8,146 nt of DNA from JAGXTF01 sp040376005 (GTDB taxonomy: Bacteria; Bacteroidota; Bacteroidia; NS11-12g; UBA955): positions 1 to 8,146 of the forward strand of contig JBEIRK010000114.1 of NCBI GenBank assembly GCA_040376005.1, read 5' to 3'. The position numbers and the translations under genes are program-made. Below, one piece after another: positions 1-6,502 of the stretch. The notes under the pieces are model-generated. The model had not been told where the DNA came from. It saw only the letters and a program-made list of their open reading frames with translations, and made no database searches. Every line of letters begins with the position of its first letter. Within the stretch, counting starts at the first letter, position 1.

Positions 1-1399
1 CCTAGTTCTTGAATACGATTTCATTCACGATAAATTTACCTACCTGCAAAACGGAAAAGAAGTTGCCAAGCCCAATGTGCGCAAAGGCAACGAAGTGAAA
101 GTGCATGTTAAAAACCTCAACCCCTTTGTATTTATCGCCCGCTGCGACTGGAAAGATGAAGTGGTGGAAGACAACAGCACCCTCAGTGGCATTGCATCCA
201 TGTTCGCTGGATTTGGTGGAGGCGCTGAAGCCCTCACCGGACTCATGTCAGGCTTGAATACCGACATCTTTGAACTGGCATCCAACCGCGATGCAGCAAG
301 TATGTTTTCACAATATACCGCCGCAAAAAGCGATATGAAAACCGCCATGCGCAGCTATTCCAACTTGTTTGATATCGAACAAACCATGCTTCGCACGGAG
401 TTCACCACCAAAAAACTAAATAAGATGAAGCTGAACCCCTATATGCCTTCAGACACCTTAAAGATTGTGACTACCCTGCTTACAGAAAATGCCTTGAAGG
501 CGAAAGGACAAGCTGAATTCAATATCACAGCCACTTCATTTTTGCAAAAAGCGACTGACCTTCAGAACAATATGATGTTGGAATACAACAACCTAAAAAA
601 TGCTGCGAACAACTTCCTGGCTGCCTACAATGCCTACTCTACAGCGAATGGAACCAATTTCTCAGAAGTAGGGTTAGACGAACAGATCAAGAATATGTTG
701 GTGGCTGCTGAAGAAATGAAAACCAAGTACAATCCAGAAAACATACATGCCCAAATTGAAGCATTGGAGTTCCAATATGAAAGCATCATTTACACGCCCT
801 ATGAGTATGTATGCAATTATATGGCTACAGGCGACCGACTGACCCTGCGCCTGGATTTCTGGGAAACTTCCCCCTATTCTCGGTCTGCTGAATATTACAC
901 TGCCGGCGGCGACAACGTAGACACCTTGCGCAAAATACGCACGAAAACAGTAAACATCTTGGTAAAGGGCGACATGAAGATCAACACCGGTGTGGGCTTA
1001 GGTTTTCCAACCTATTTCGACAAGAACCAGACCTATTCTAACAACGACAGCATGATAACCGCCACCGCTGGAAACAATTTTGCACCCTGCATTTCTACCT
1101 TCATCAGTTTCTATCCGTATACAGGTAAAAACGTACACTATGGGGGCTGTTTTGGTGTAGGAATTCCTGTACAAAGCGAAGGCACCAGCAATATGAACTT
1201 CTTTGTTGGAGGCAGCGCTGTGTTGGGAACCAACAGCAAGGTAGGCATCCATGCAGGCTTGGCGATAGGCCAACTTGATTTTTTGGCCAACGGCCAAAAA
1301 GTGGGTGATAATTTGGGCGATATTTATGCAGTGCCGAATGTGAAACGCCAATTTACAACGGGCGCCTTTTTCGGACTCAGCTTTGCGCTAAACCGCTAA
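1..1399 (+). CDS. Unrecognised protein, C-terminal 465 residues, probably envelope-associated (5' end outside window)
   Basis: The reading frame is open from position 2 to the TAA at 1397-1399, so the true start lies left of the window; an internal GTG at 77 is only an arbitrary start. The first ~60 visible residues are beta-rich and contain charged, asparagine-rich strands (for example KVHVKNLNPFVFIARCDW). I recall similar segments in uncharacterised Bacteroidota proteins but cannot name a family. Roughly positions 250-800 encode an alpha-helical, glutamate/lysine/alanine-rich stretch with coiled-coil character. From about 940 to the end the protein is rich in glycine and alternating hydrophobic residues and finishes TGAFFGLSFALNR, which resembles a small outer-membrane beta-barrel or a beta-sandwich. 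No catalytic motif is visible. It converges on mfd with 6 bp between the stop codons. Coding status is secure from its length and composition; the function is unknown and the membrane location is inferred. Confidence 0.85.
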   Translation, partial: LVLEYDFIHDKFTYLQNGKEVAKPNVRKGNEVKVHVKNLNPFVFIARCDWKDEVVEDNSTLSGIASMFAGFGGGAEALTGLMSGLNTDIFELASNRDAASMFSQYTAAKSDMKTAMRSYSNLFDIEQTMLRTEFTTKKLNKMKLNPYMPSDTLKIVTTLLTENALKAKGQAEFNITATSFLQKATDLQNNMMLEYNNLKNAANNFLAAYNAYSTANGTNFSEVGLDEQIKNMLVAAEEMKTKYNPENIHAQIEALEFQYESIIYTPYEYVCNYMATGDRLTLRLDFWETSPYSRSAEYYTAGGDNVDTLRKIRTKTVNILVKGDMKINTGVGLGFPTYFDKNQTYSNNDSMITATAGNNFAPCISTFISFYPYTGKNVHYGGCFGVGIPVQSEGTSNMNFFVGGSAVLGTNSKVGIHAGLAIGQLDFLANGQKVGDNLGDIYAVPNVKRQFTTGAFFGLSFALNR

Positions 1400-1405
1400 A
1401 AAGAT

Positions 1406-4400
1406 TTATACCAATTCGAAATCGCTGAGAATCGCGATCGCTTCAAACACAGACTCCACCCCGCGTACCGTGGTGATGAGAGCTTTATCAGTTTGCTTCA
1501 TAGAATAGCGCTGCGGCGAATCTGCCACGTGCTGCATCATGCGGGCAAAGGCTTCCGAACCATACACCGCTGCAGACGGGTCTCCTGGGAAATACATGCG
1601 CATTTGACCATTATTCAGGGTAACTTTTTCCAGCCCTATGCGCTTTCCAGCCCATTTGAGTCGCACCGTATCGATAAGGCGCATCACCGTTTCGGGTATC
1701 TTTCCAAATCGGTCTTGCAAGGCCTCGGTATAAGACTTCAGTGCCTGCTCATTGCTCACATTTGCCAGTTCTGTATATAAGGACAAACGTTCGGCAATGT
1801 TAGAAACATAATCACTGGGGATGAGCATTTCATAATCCGTCTCTACCTGACATTCGCGGCTGCTGATATCTTCCACTTCTTCAAATAAGCCTGAGAACTC
1901 TTCTTGTTTTAACTCACGCACCGCCTCATCCAAAATCTTATGGTACATCTCAAAGCCCATTTCAGAGATAAAGCCACTTTGTTCACCTCCCAACAAGTTT
2001 CCTGCACCACGGATATCCAAATCGCGCATGGCCACTTGAAACCCACTGCCTAAGTCGTTGTATTCCTCTATGGTGCGCAATCGTTTGCGGGCATCTTCTG
2101 TAAGCACACTCACCGGAGGGGAAAAGAGGTAACAAAATGCACGGGTATTGCTTCTACCTACGCGGCCGCGCATTTGATGCAAATCGCTAAGGCCAAACAT
2201 GTGCGCATTGTTAATGATAATGGTATTGGCATTGGAGATATCCAACCCACTTTCAATAATGGTAGTGGCTACAAGCACATCGTATTCTCCTTCAATGAAA
2301 CGCACCATTACATCCTCAAGTTCGTGCCCTTCCATTTGTCCGTGTGCCACACATACCCGCACACCCGGAACATCCGCTTCTAGTATGTGGGCCAATTCAT
2401 AAATATCTTTTACGCGGCTGTGTACGACAAAAGCTTGTCCCCCGCGGTTGATTTCAAAGGAAATGGCTTCCGCCATAACGGCCCGGTTAAACACATGCAA
2501 TTCTGTGTGCACAGGCTGTCTATTGGGCGGCGGTGTATTGATAATACTTAAATCCCGTGCTCCCATCAAAGAGAAGTGCAGGGTGCGGGGAATGGGAGTT
2601 GCAGTAAGGGTAAGTGTGTCTACATTTATCTTAAGTTCCTTCAGCTTTTCCTTATTGGCTACGCCAAATTTTTGCTCTTCGTCAATAACCAGCAGACCCA
2701 AATCCTTAAACTCAATATCTTTTGCCAGCAAGCGGTGTGTGCCGATGATCACATCTACTTTCCCATCTTTCAACTTCTCTAGCGTTGCTTTCTGTTCTTT
2801 TGCGCTTTTAAAGCGGTTGAGGTATTCCACATTTACAGGGAAACCTGCAAAGCGCTTTTTAAACGTGCGGTAATGTTGCTGCGCCAAAATGGTAGTAGGA
2901 ACCAACACTGCGGCTTGCTTGCTGTCGCACACGGCTTTAAACACAGAACGCATGGCCACTTCTGTTTTGCCAAATCCCACATCCCCACAAACCAATCGAT
3001 CCATGGGTTGCTCGCTTTCCATATCGCGTTTTACATCTTCAACTGCCTTGGCTTGGTCAGGAGTATCCTCATAGAAGAAGGATGCTTCCATTTCCATTTG
3101 CAAATAATTGTCAGGCGCAAAGGGATGCCCTTTTTGCGCTTTGCGGCGCGCATAGAGCTCAATAAGCTCTCGTGCAATATCTTTTACCTTTTTCTTGGTA
3201 GACTTTTTCTGTTTATCCCAAGCGGGACTGCCCAACTTGTGCAGTTGCGGTGGGGTGCCGTCTTTGCCTGTGTATTTGGCAATCTTATGCAGACTGTTCA
3301 CGGATACATAGAGCAAATCGTTGTCTTTATATACAATGCGCACCGCCTCTTGCATTACCCCTTTGACATCCATTTTTTCAAGGCCAGCAAATCTGCCAAT
3401 ACCATGATCGATATGGGTTACAAAGTCTCCAGGTTTTAGATTTCGCAGTTCGCGCAGGGTAAGGGCCGTGCTGCTGCTGTAGCGCTGCCGGCTGCGCGGA
3501 CGGTAATATTTGTCAAACAACTGATGCTCGGTAGCAAACGCCAAGCCTGCGTCTGAATCGGTAAATCCACCACTCAGTCCTTGATAAATGGGCACAAATT
3601 CAATGTCTTGACCGCCGCCGATATCGGCCATAATGGTCTGCAATCGTTCAATCTGACGGCTGTTTTCAGAAAAGACCAAGGTTGTAATCTTTTGGGTCTT
3701 GTTCTCTATCATCCAATTTTTGAGCATGTCAAAATTGCGATGAAACAACGGTTGGGGTTGCTGACCAAACTCTATGATGGTGGTTTTTCCTTCTGGGCGC
3801 ATGCTGCCAAAATGCACCAGTGCATGTTTCGCCAAGGTCGTCTTCACCATGCCAGGCGTCATGAGCTTGTTCACAGGATCAGAGGGCACATGCTCTTGTT
3901 TATTATCAATAGCAGTGCGGTTGGCCGCAAGCGCTTGCTCCCAGGCCAAGCCCAATTCTTCTGTTTGCAATCCAAACTCCGCCAACCACAGGGTGGTGTT
4001 GGGGTGCAGATACTCAAAAACGGAAGTATGGGTTTCTTTGAAACTCTGAGATTGCAGGTTAGGCACCAAGCTAAAAAATGCGATTTCCTTTATGGACAAT
4101 TGCGAAGAGACATCAAAGCTTCTGATATTCTCTATGATATCGCCGTCCAGTTCTATACGAAAGGGGTTCTCATGGGCGAAGGAAAACAAATCCAGTATTC
4201 CTCCTCGAACGCTAAACTCCCCAGGTTCGAAAACAAAGTCACGGCGTTCAAAGCCATTTTCTTGCAGAAATTCCATCAGGAAATTCACATCCAAACGCTG
4301 TCCGCGTTGAATTTCATAGGTATTGTCCTCAACAGATTCGCGCGAAGCCACAAGTTCAGCCACTGCAGGCAAATAAGAAACCACAATGCGGTTGTTATTC

Positions 4401-4741
4401 TTTCGCAGTCCGTTTAGCGCTTCGATGCGTTCTTGCACCGCGAGTGCATTTTCGGTGTCGAGCTTGTAGGGTTTGAGAAAACTATCCGGCAAGAATACGA
4501 TGGGTTCACCCGGCAGTAAGTTTTCGAGATCTGTTTTAAAGTACAGGGCCTCTTCCTTATTGGGCATCATCACCAAGGCAGGAAAAGGCTTTTGGGCATA
4601 CAGCGATGCGAGGATCACAGCGGGTCCTGAGCCACAGACACCATCAAGGTAATTGGGAATTTCCGTTTGGCTTAGGCATGAAGATAACCGCTGTACACCG
4701 GGTACAGAACAGTAACGTTGTATAATATCTCTCGTATTCAA
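1406..4741 (-). CDS. mfd: Transcription-repair coupling factor Mfd (TRCF), complete, TTG start
   Basis: Mfd is a DNA translocase that removes RNA polymerase stalled at lesions and recruits UvrA for nucleotide excision repair. The 1111-residue length is normal for the family. Domains in order: the UvrB-like UvrA-binding module (about 1-350) with a degenerate P-loop CGSGP at 36-40; a linker domain; the RNA-polymerase-interacting domain opening LKPGDFVTHIDHGIGRF at 435-451; the RecG-like translocase with Walker A GDVGFGKT (586-593), NRF (642-644), DEEQ (687-690), TATPIPRT (713-720) and QMRGRVGR (856-863); and the C-terminal TRCF domain (about 960-1075). The frame opens at an in-frame TAG two codons before the TTG at 4741, and the first in-frame ATGs are residues 58-59, inside the conserved region. 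TTG is therefore the only sensible start. No Shine-Dalgarno sequence is placed properly. A Bacteroidota-type promoter sits directly upstream. All motor motifs are intact, so it should be functional. Confidence 0.98.
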   Translation of the reverse strand: MNTRDIIQRYCSVPGVQRLSSCLSQTEIPNYLDGVCGSGPAVILASLYAQKPFPALVMMPNKEEALYFKTDLENLLPGEPIVFLPDSFLKPYKLDTENALAVQERIEALNGLRKNNNRIVVSYLPAVAELVASRESVEDNTYEIQRGQRLDVNFLMEFLQENGFERRDFVFEPGEFSVRGGILDLFSFAHENPFRIELDGDIIENIRSFDVSSQLSIKEIAFFSLVPNLQSQSFKETHTSVFEYLHPNTTLWLAEFGLQTEELGLAWEQALAANRTAIDNKQEHVPSDPVNKLMTPGMVKTTLAKHALVHFGSMRPEGKTTIIEFGQQPQPLFHRNFDMLKNWMIENKTQKITTLVFSENSRQIERLQTIMADIGGGQDIEFVPIYQGLSGGFTDSDAGLAFATEHQLFDKYYRPRSRQRYSSSTALTLRELRNLKPGDFVTHIDHGIGRFAGLEKMDVKGVMQEAVRIVYKDNDLLYVSVNSLHKIAKYTGKDGTPPQLHKLGSPAWDKQKKSTKKKVKDIARELIELYARRKAQKGHPFAPDNYLQMEMEASFFYEDTPDQAKAVEDVKRDMESEQPMDRLVCGDVGFGKTEVAMRSVFKAVCDSKQAAVLVPTTILAQQHYRTFKKRFAGFPVNVEYLNRFKSAKEQKATLEKLKDGKVDVIIGTHRLLAKDIEFKDLGLLVIDEEQKFGVANKEKLKELKINVDTLTLTATPIPRTLHFSLMGARDLSIINTPPPNRQPVHTELHVFNRAVMAEAISFEINRGGQAFVVHSRVKDIYELAHILEADVPGVRVCVAHGQMEGHELEDVMVRFIEGEYDVLVATTIIESGLDISNANTIIINNAHMFGLSDLHQMRGRVGRSNTRAFCYLFSPPVSVLTEDARKRLRTIEEYNDLGSGFQVAMRDLDIRGAGNLLGGEQSGFISEMGFEMYHKILDEAVRELKQEEFSGLFEEVEDISSRECQVETDYEMLIPSDYVSNIAERLSLYTELANVSNEQALKSYTEALQDRFGKIPETVMRLIDTVRLKWAGKRIGLEKVTLNNGQMRMYFPGDPSAAVYGSEAFARMMQHVADSPQRYSMKQTDKALITTVRGVESVFEAIAILSDFELV

Positions 4742-4758
4742 GCGCCTCTAAACCGTGT

Positions 4759-4790
4759 CAAAGATACAAAAAGCTGCAGGCTGCTTGCAA
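4759..4790 (-). promoter_or_regulatory. Promoter of mfd, Bacteroidota -33/-7 type
   Basis: Read on the minus strand, a perfect -7 box TATCTTTG (4766-4759; consensus TAnnTTTG) lies 21 bp downstream of a TTG -33 core (4790-4788). Transcription would start near 4754, leaving a leader of only about 12-13 nt before the TTG start codon of mfd. The box match and spacing are seen directly; the start site is inferred. Confidence 0.8.
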
Positions 4791-4823
4791 CTAGAAAAGG
4801 CTAATAAATAAGCCAGCACTTAG
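4787..4823 (-). repeat. Dispersed imperfect repeat, copy 1 (mfd promoter region)
   Basis: Read on the minus strand this 37-nt segment begins CTAAGTGCTGGC and ends with the TTGC that supplies the -33 element of the mfd promoter. It aligns with 7828-7864 on the plus strand with 31 identities, 5 mismatches and two single-base gaps over 38 columns, including 12 identical bases in a row. The match is much longer than chance predicts in 8 kb, so the two copies probably share an origin. Confidence 0.6.
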
Positions 4824-4865
4824 AACCTGACGCAACCTCATGAATATCAAAAACTTATACAATTC

Positions 4866-4909
4866 TTTCAGTTTTTCATAAATCAAAAACACAATTTTGT
4901 AAACTGAAA
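4866..4909. repeat. 9-bp perfect inverted repeat abutting the promoter of the small membrane-protein gene
   Basis: TTTCAGTTT (4866-4874) and its exact reverse complement AAACTGAAA (4901-4909) are separated by 26 bp of AT-rich sequence. The right arm ends 2 bp before the TTG -33 core at 4912. It could be two half-sites for a regulator, placed to block or assist polymerase, or a weak cruciform. There is no direct evidence of binding. Confidence 0.45.
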
Positions 4910-4911
4910 AC

Positions 4912-4943
4912 TTGTTTTTGTCAATTCAATTGCTTTATCTTTG
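4912..4943 (+). promoter_or_regulatory. Promoter of the 85-residue membrane-protein gene; predicts a leaderless mRNA
   Basis: A -33 TTG (4912-4914), a 21-bp spacer and a perfect -7 box TATCTTTG (4936-4943) match the Bacteroidota consensus and use the same spacer length and box sequence as the divergent mfd promoter. Only 4 nt separate the box from the ATG at 4948. Since initiation in these promoters normally falls about 5 nt after the box, the transcript should start at or next to the A of the ATG. Confidence 0.75.
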
Positions 4944-4947
4944 AATT

Positions 4948-5205
4948 ATGGGTATTGTATTTATTGGAGTATTTACACTTGCCGCCTTGGGTATCATATA
5001 CCGAGGCAACAGACTTCGCCGGGGAAAGGCAGTTCCCATGGCATTTAGTTCATTCCTGCTGGCTTTCCAACTGTTTCAGATGTTGAGCCATATTGCGACG
5101 CACAGTTTCTTCTTCAACACGGTGGAACACTTCGTTCTGTCTTCGTTGATTCTTGGGGCCACCTTGCACCAGCTGAGCAATAGCCGTTCGATGCAGTACA
5201 TATGA
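4948..5205 (+). CDS. Small integral membrane protein, about three transmembrane segments, unknown function
   Basis: The product has 85 residues. Hydrophobic segments lie at about 2-17, 30-49 and 60-76. A strongly basic loop (R19, R22, R24, R25, K27) sits between the first two, which by the positive-inside rule places that loop in the cytoplasm and the N-terminus outside. Two histidines (H48, H52) flank the end of segment 2 and two more (H61, H74) lie in segment 3. No known motif is recognised. The ATG at 4948 is supported by the consensus promoter only 4 nt upstream; no ribosome-binding site is possible on such a transcript. A terminator follows 14 bp after the stop, so it appears to be a single-gene unit, divergent from mfd. 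It is probably real because promoter, frame and terminator agree. Its function is unknown. Confidence 0.75.
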   Translation: MGIVFIGVFTLAALGIIYRGNRLRRGKAVPMAFSSFLLAFQLFQMLSHIATHSFFFNTVEHFVLSSLILGATLHQLSNSRSMQYI

Positions 5206-5218
5206 ACTGAAATCTACC

Positions 5219-5248
5219 AAAAAAAGGGCCCTTTATGGGCCTTTTTTT
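5219..5248 (+). terminator. Rho-independent terminator of the small membrane-protein gene, possibly bidirectional
   Basis: GGCCC (5227-5231) pairs with GGGCC (5237-5241) around a 5-nt loop. The stem continues through a G-T wobble into an A-tract facing the T-run at 5242-5248. The A-tract at 5219-5225 supplies a T-run on the other strand, so it could also stop minus-strand transcription that passes the next terminator. Confidence 0.9.
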
Positions 5249-5297
5249 GTTTGTGTAATTCTGCGTTTCAAAGCCCTAACATAACACAAAGTGCATA

Positions 5298-5311
5298 TAA
5301 GAATATTCTTA
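5298..5311. repeat. 14-bp perfect palindrome, possible operator
   Basis: TAAGAATATTCTTA is a perfect palindrome in the non-coding gap between the two facing terminators. No promoter box is recognised beside it. It may be a chance AT-rich palindrome. Confidence 0.3.
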
Positions 5312-5331
5312 ATATTGAGGTGGCTCGACAT

Positions 5332-5371
5332 GAAACAAAAGGTTCCCACCGAGAATACCTCGGTCGGAACT
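5332..5371 (-). terminator. Rho-independent terminator of the PAS/lipoprotein pair
   Basis: GTTCC (5342-5346) pairs with GGAAC (5366-5370) and ACCGAG (5348-5353) with CTCGGT (5359-5364). This gives an 11-bp stem with one C-C mismatch and a 5-nt loop. On the minus strand the stem is followed by TTTTGTTTC. No T-run follows on the plus strand, so it acts in the minus direction, 32 bp after the lipoprotein stop codon. Confidence 0.85.
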
Positions 5372-5403
5372 TACTTCAACTACCAAACCAAATAAAAACA
5401 GTC

Positions 5404-5631
5404 CTACTCATCTGACTTATGCTGCAGTTTCCGCATGTTGCGAATTTGACTGCAATACAAGCTTCGTTTAGAAACTTGAACTTCTTGAAAACCATCCTTC
5501 ACAGCTTGTGTGGACAGCTCCAATTGCTTTGTCGGAACTGCAGCCTTTTTACTGCAGGCCCATGCACTCAATACCAATATAACCCCAACCCATGCGATTC
5601 TATTTACAATGATTCTTTTACCCTTTTTCAT
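5404..5631 (-). CDS. Small putative lipoprotein, 75 residues, unknown function
   Basis: The N-terminus is a lipoprotein signal: basic MKKGKR, a hydrophobic core at about 12-25, then SAWAC with the candidate lipid-modified cysteine at residue 26. The box is non-canonical because of the tryptophan at -2, though lipoboxes in this phylum are loose. The mature part would be only about 50 residues, charged, with one further cysteine (C59), and no known fold is recognised. A good Shine-Dalgarno sequence AGGAG (5644-5640) lies 8 nt before the ATG, the only clear one in the window, and fixes the start. The PAS gene ends 34 bp upstream and no promoter box is seen between them, so the two are probably co-transcribed. 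A strong terminator follows. It may be anchored in the inner or outer membrane facing the periplasm. Confidence 0.65.
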   Translation of the reverse strand: MKKGKRIIVNRIAWVGVILVLSAWACSKKAAVPTKQLELSTQAVKDGFQEVQVSKRSLYCSQIRNMRKLQHKSDE

Positions 5632-5641
5632 AGTTAATACT
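5627..5641 (-). repeat. Short dispersed repeat, copy 1 (lipoprotein gene start region)
   Basis: On the minus strand AGTATTAACTATGAA spans the ribosome-binding region and the ATG of the lipoprotein gene. The identical 15 bp recur at 7787-7773. A further shared CTTTTAC (plus strand, 5615-5621 and 7760-7766) lies 5 and 6 bp away respectively, so the relationship extends over about 27 bp. Confidence 0.5.
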
Positions 5642-5665
5642 CCTGCCAGAGAAATTTTATTCTAT

Positions 5666-6112
5666 TTATACGTGCACTTGAGGTTGACTGTTCTGAAACA
5701 AATACCCATCAAACCCTTCTTGTTTCAACACCGTTACCACCATGACCTCTTCCAAAGAAGCTTTCTTATCGCCCTGGTTTACACTCAAATCTGAAGATAT
5801 TATCACAATCCCATCCGCTGAAGGCCTTATACTCAAATCTAAAAACACATCCTCTTTACCAGCTATTTCGAACTTTGCCAGAAAATCCTTCGCCTCCCTG
5901 CTTTCCATTACTACTGTCATAGCCTTGAAAAACGCTAAATGCTCAATCCCTGGAAACACCTCCGTAACTCGATAACCGATGAGTTGCTGACGGGTCATTC
6001 GACTCTGAATCAACGCCGCTTGATTGACATACAAGTACCTCCAATCACTGTCAATTAAAGTAAAGCCTTCAGGCAAACTTTCAATTACTGCAGTTCCAAA
6101 GTTTATTTCCAT
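5666..6112 (-). CDS. Stand-alone PAS-domain protein, possibly a shortened sensor
   Basis: The product has 148 residues with no signal peptide or membrane segment, so it is probably cytoplasmic. Residues about 8-110 form one PAS fold: the start LPEGFTLIDSDWRYLYVNQAA (14-33) is the typical first two strands and following helix, and DVFLDLSIRPSADGIVIISSDLS gives the closing strands. PAS domains sense ligands, redox state or light, or mediate dimerisation; no ligand residue is diagnostic here. The ~40-residue tail begins ASLEEVMVV. In related Bacteroidota proteins, as I recall, a PAS domain is followed by an LEE-type helix leading to a histidine-kinase-like phosphoacceptor segment, but that segment is missing and other frames do not restore it. 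It may be a shortened relative of such a sensor or a true single-domain protein. No TAnnTTTG box was found upstream. It leads the lipoprotein gene by 34 bp. Confidence 0.8.
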   Translation of the reverse strand: MEINFGTAVIESLPEGFTLIDSDWRYLYVNQAALIQSRMTRQQLIGYRVTEVFPGIEHLAFFKAMTVVMESREAKDFLAKFEIAGKEDVFLDLSIRPSADGIVIISSDLSVNQGDKKASLEEVMVVTVLKQEGFDGYLFQNSQPQVHV

Positions 6113-6166
6113 GTGTTCTTTTGGGATGGTTTTAAAGTTGCATACTCCATTTAAAACTACTTTTTA

Positions 6167-6208
6167 GACTTCAATAAGGAGTGTTTTATACTCCTTAGCG
6201 ACTTCAAT
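6167..6208. promoter_or_regulatory. Hairpin flanked by direct repeats upstream of the PAS gene
   Basis: TAAGGAGT (6175-6182) and ACTCCTTA (6190-6197) form a perfect 8-bp stem with a 7-nt loop. The 9-bp word GACTTCAAT occurs immediately before it (6167-6175) and after it (6200-6208), 33 bp apart. No T-run follows on either strand, so it is not an obvious terminator. It may be a regulator site, or an RNA element if the PAS mRNA starts upstream of it. Confidence 0.4.
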
Positions 6209-6245
6209 CCATTGCTCTAAACAGAATTATACACAATTATAATGG

Positions 6246-6285
6246 CTTTTCGTTAATCCAAAAGCTCTTTTCGTTAATTTTAACG
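6246..6285. promoter_or_regulatory. Tandem repeat resembling a LytTR-type response-regulator site
   Basis: CTTTTCGTTAAT occurs exactly twice, at 6246-6257 and 6267-6278, a 21-bp period (two DNA turns). The inner 9-mers TTCGTTAAT (6249-6257, 6270-6278) are 12 bp apart and fit the known LytTR half-site pattern [TA][AC][CA]GTTN[AG][TG] at 8 of 9 positions. The second copy also forms an inverted repeat, CGTTAA (6272-6277) with TTAACG (6280-6285). Binding is inferred; the target gene could be the PAS gene (about 135 bp away) or the FKBP gene (about 225 bp away). Confidence 0.45.
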
Positions 6286-6485
6286 CTATTTAGAATCATT
6301 ATAAATAAAAACAATAAAGCCAGACAAGAAAAACACCTGTGCACCCTAGCTGCATGGTCCCTTTTTCCTTTGTTACGTAGCATAGGTTATAAACTCATCG
6401 ATGCGCCTTTCTCATTCCGCATGAATTCAACGAAAACATCTGAGCCACCAAATCTATTCCGTGCTATTTTATTCGCTGTATTCCC

Positions 6486-6493
6486 TAATTTTG
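6486..6493 (+). promoter_or_regulatory. -7 promoter box of the FKBP gene
   Basis: TAATTTTG matches TAnnTTTG exactly and ends 9 nt before the ATG at 6503, so the leader would be about 5 nt. No TTG -33 core is present at the usual distance, so the promoter may be weak or activator-dependent. Confidence 0.55.
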
Positions 6494-6502
6494 CTACTGT
6501 AT

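Larger units (their letters stand above)
6113..6502. other. 390-bp intergenic region between divergent PAS and FKBP genes
   Basis: No convincing gene is present. It holds, from left to right, a hairpin bracketed by 9-bp direct repeats (6167-6208), a tandem 12-bp repeat at 21-bp period with an attached inverted repeat (6246-6285), an AT-rich stretch, a more mixed stretch from about 6320 in which nothing was recognised, and the FKBP -7 box (6486-6493). The length and symmetry suggest regulation of one or both genes. Confidence 0.7.

Noticed and set aside
1434..1441. GCGATCGC octamer
   Set aside because: This is a single copy inside mfd; there is no enrichment in the window.
2873..3439. 188-codon open frame antisense to the mfd translocase region
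   Set aside because: It is a shadow of strongly constrained mfd codons; the translation has no recognisable fold.
3581..4417. 278-codon open frame antisense to mfd
   Set aside because: It lies wholly inside mfd, whose protein is fully conserved here. The antisense frame reads as a low-complexity shadow with no recognised domain or promoter.
5694..5727. 8-bp inverted repeat TGAAACAA/TTGTTTCA near the end of the PAS gene
   Set aside because: It lies in coding sequence with an 18-bp gap and no T-run, and is within chance expectation.
5666..5760. Frameshifted kinase segment after the PAS domain
   Set aside because: The alternative frames were read through this stretch; they hit stops and do not restore a histidine-phosphoacceptor motif.
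6461..6502. GTG start giving a longer FKBP protein
   Set aside because: It would place the -7 box inside the gene and spoil the lipoprotein signal that begins exactly at 6503.
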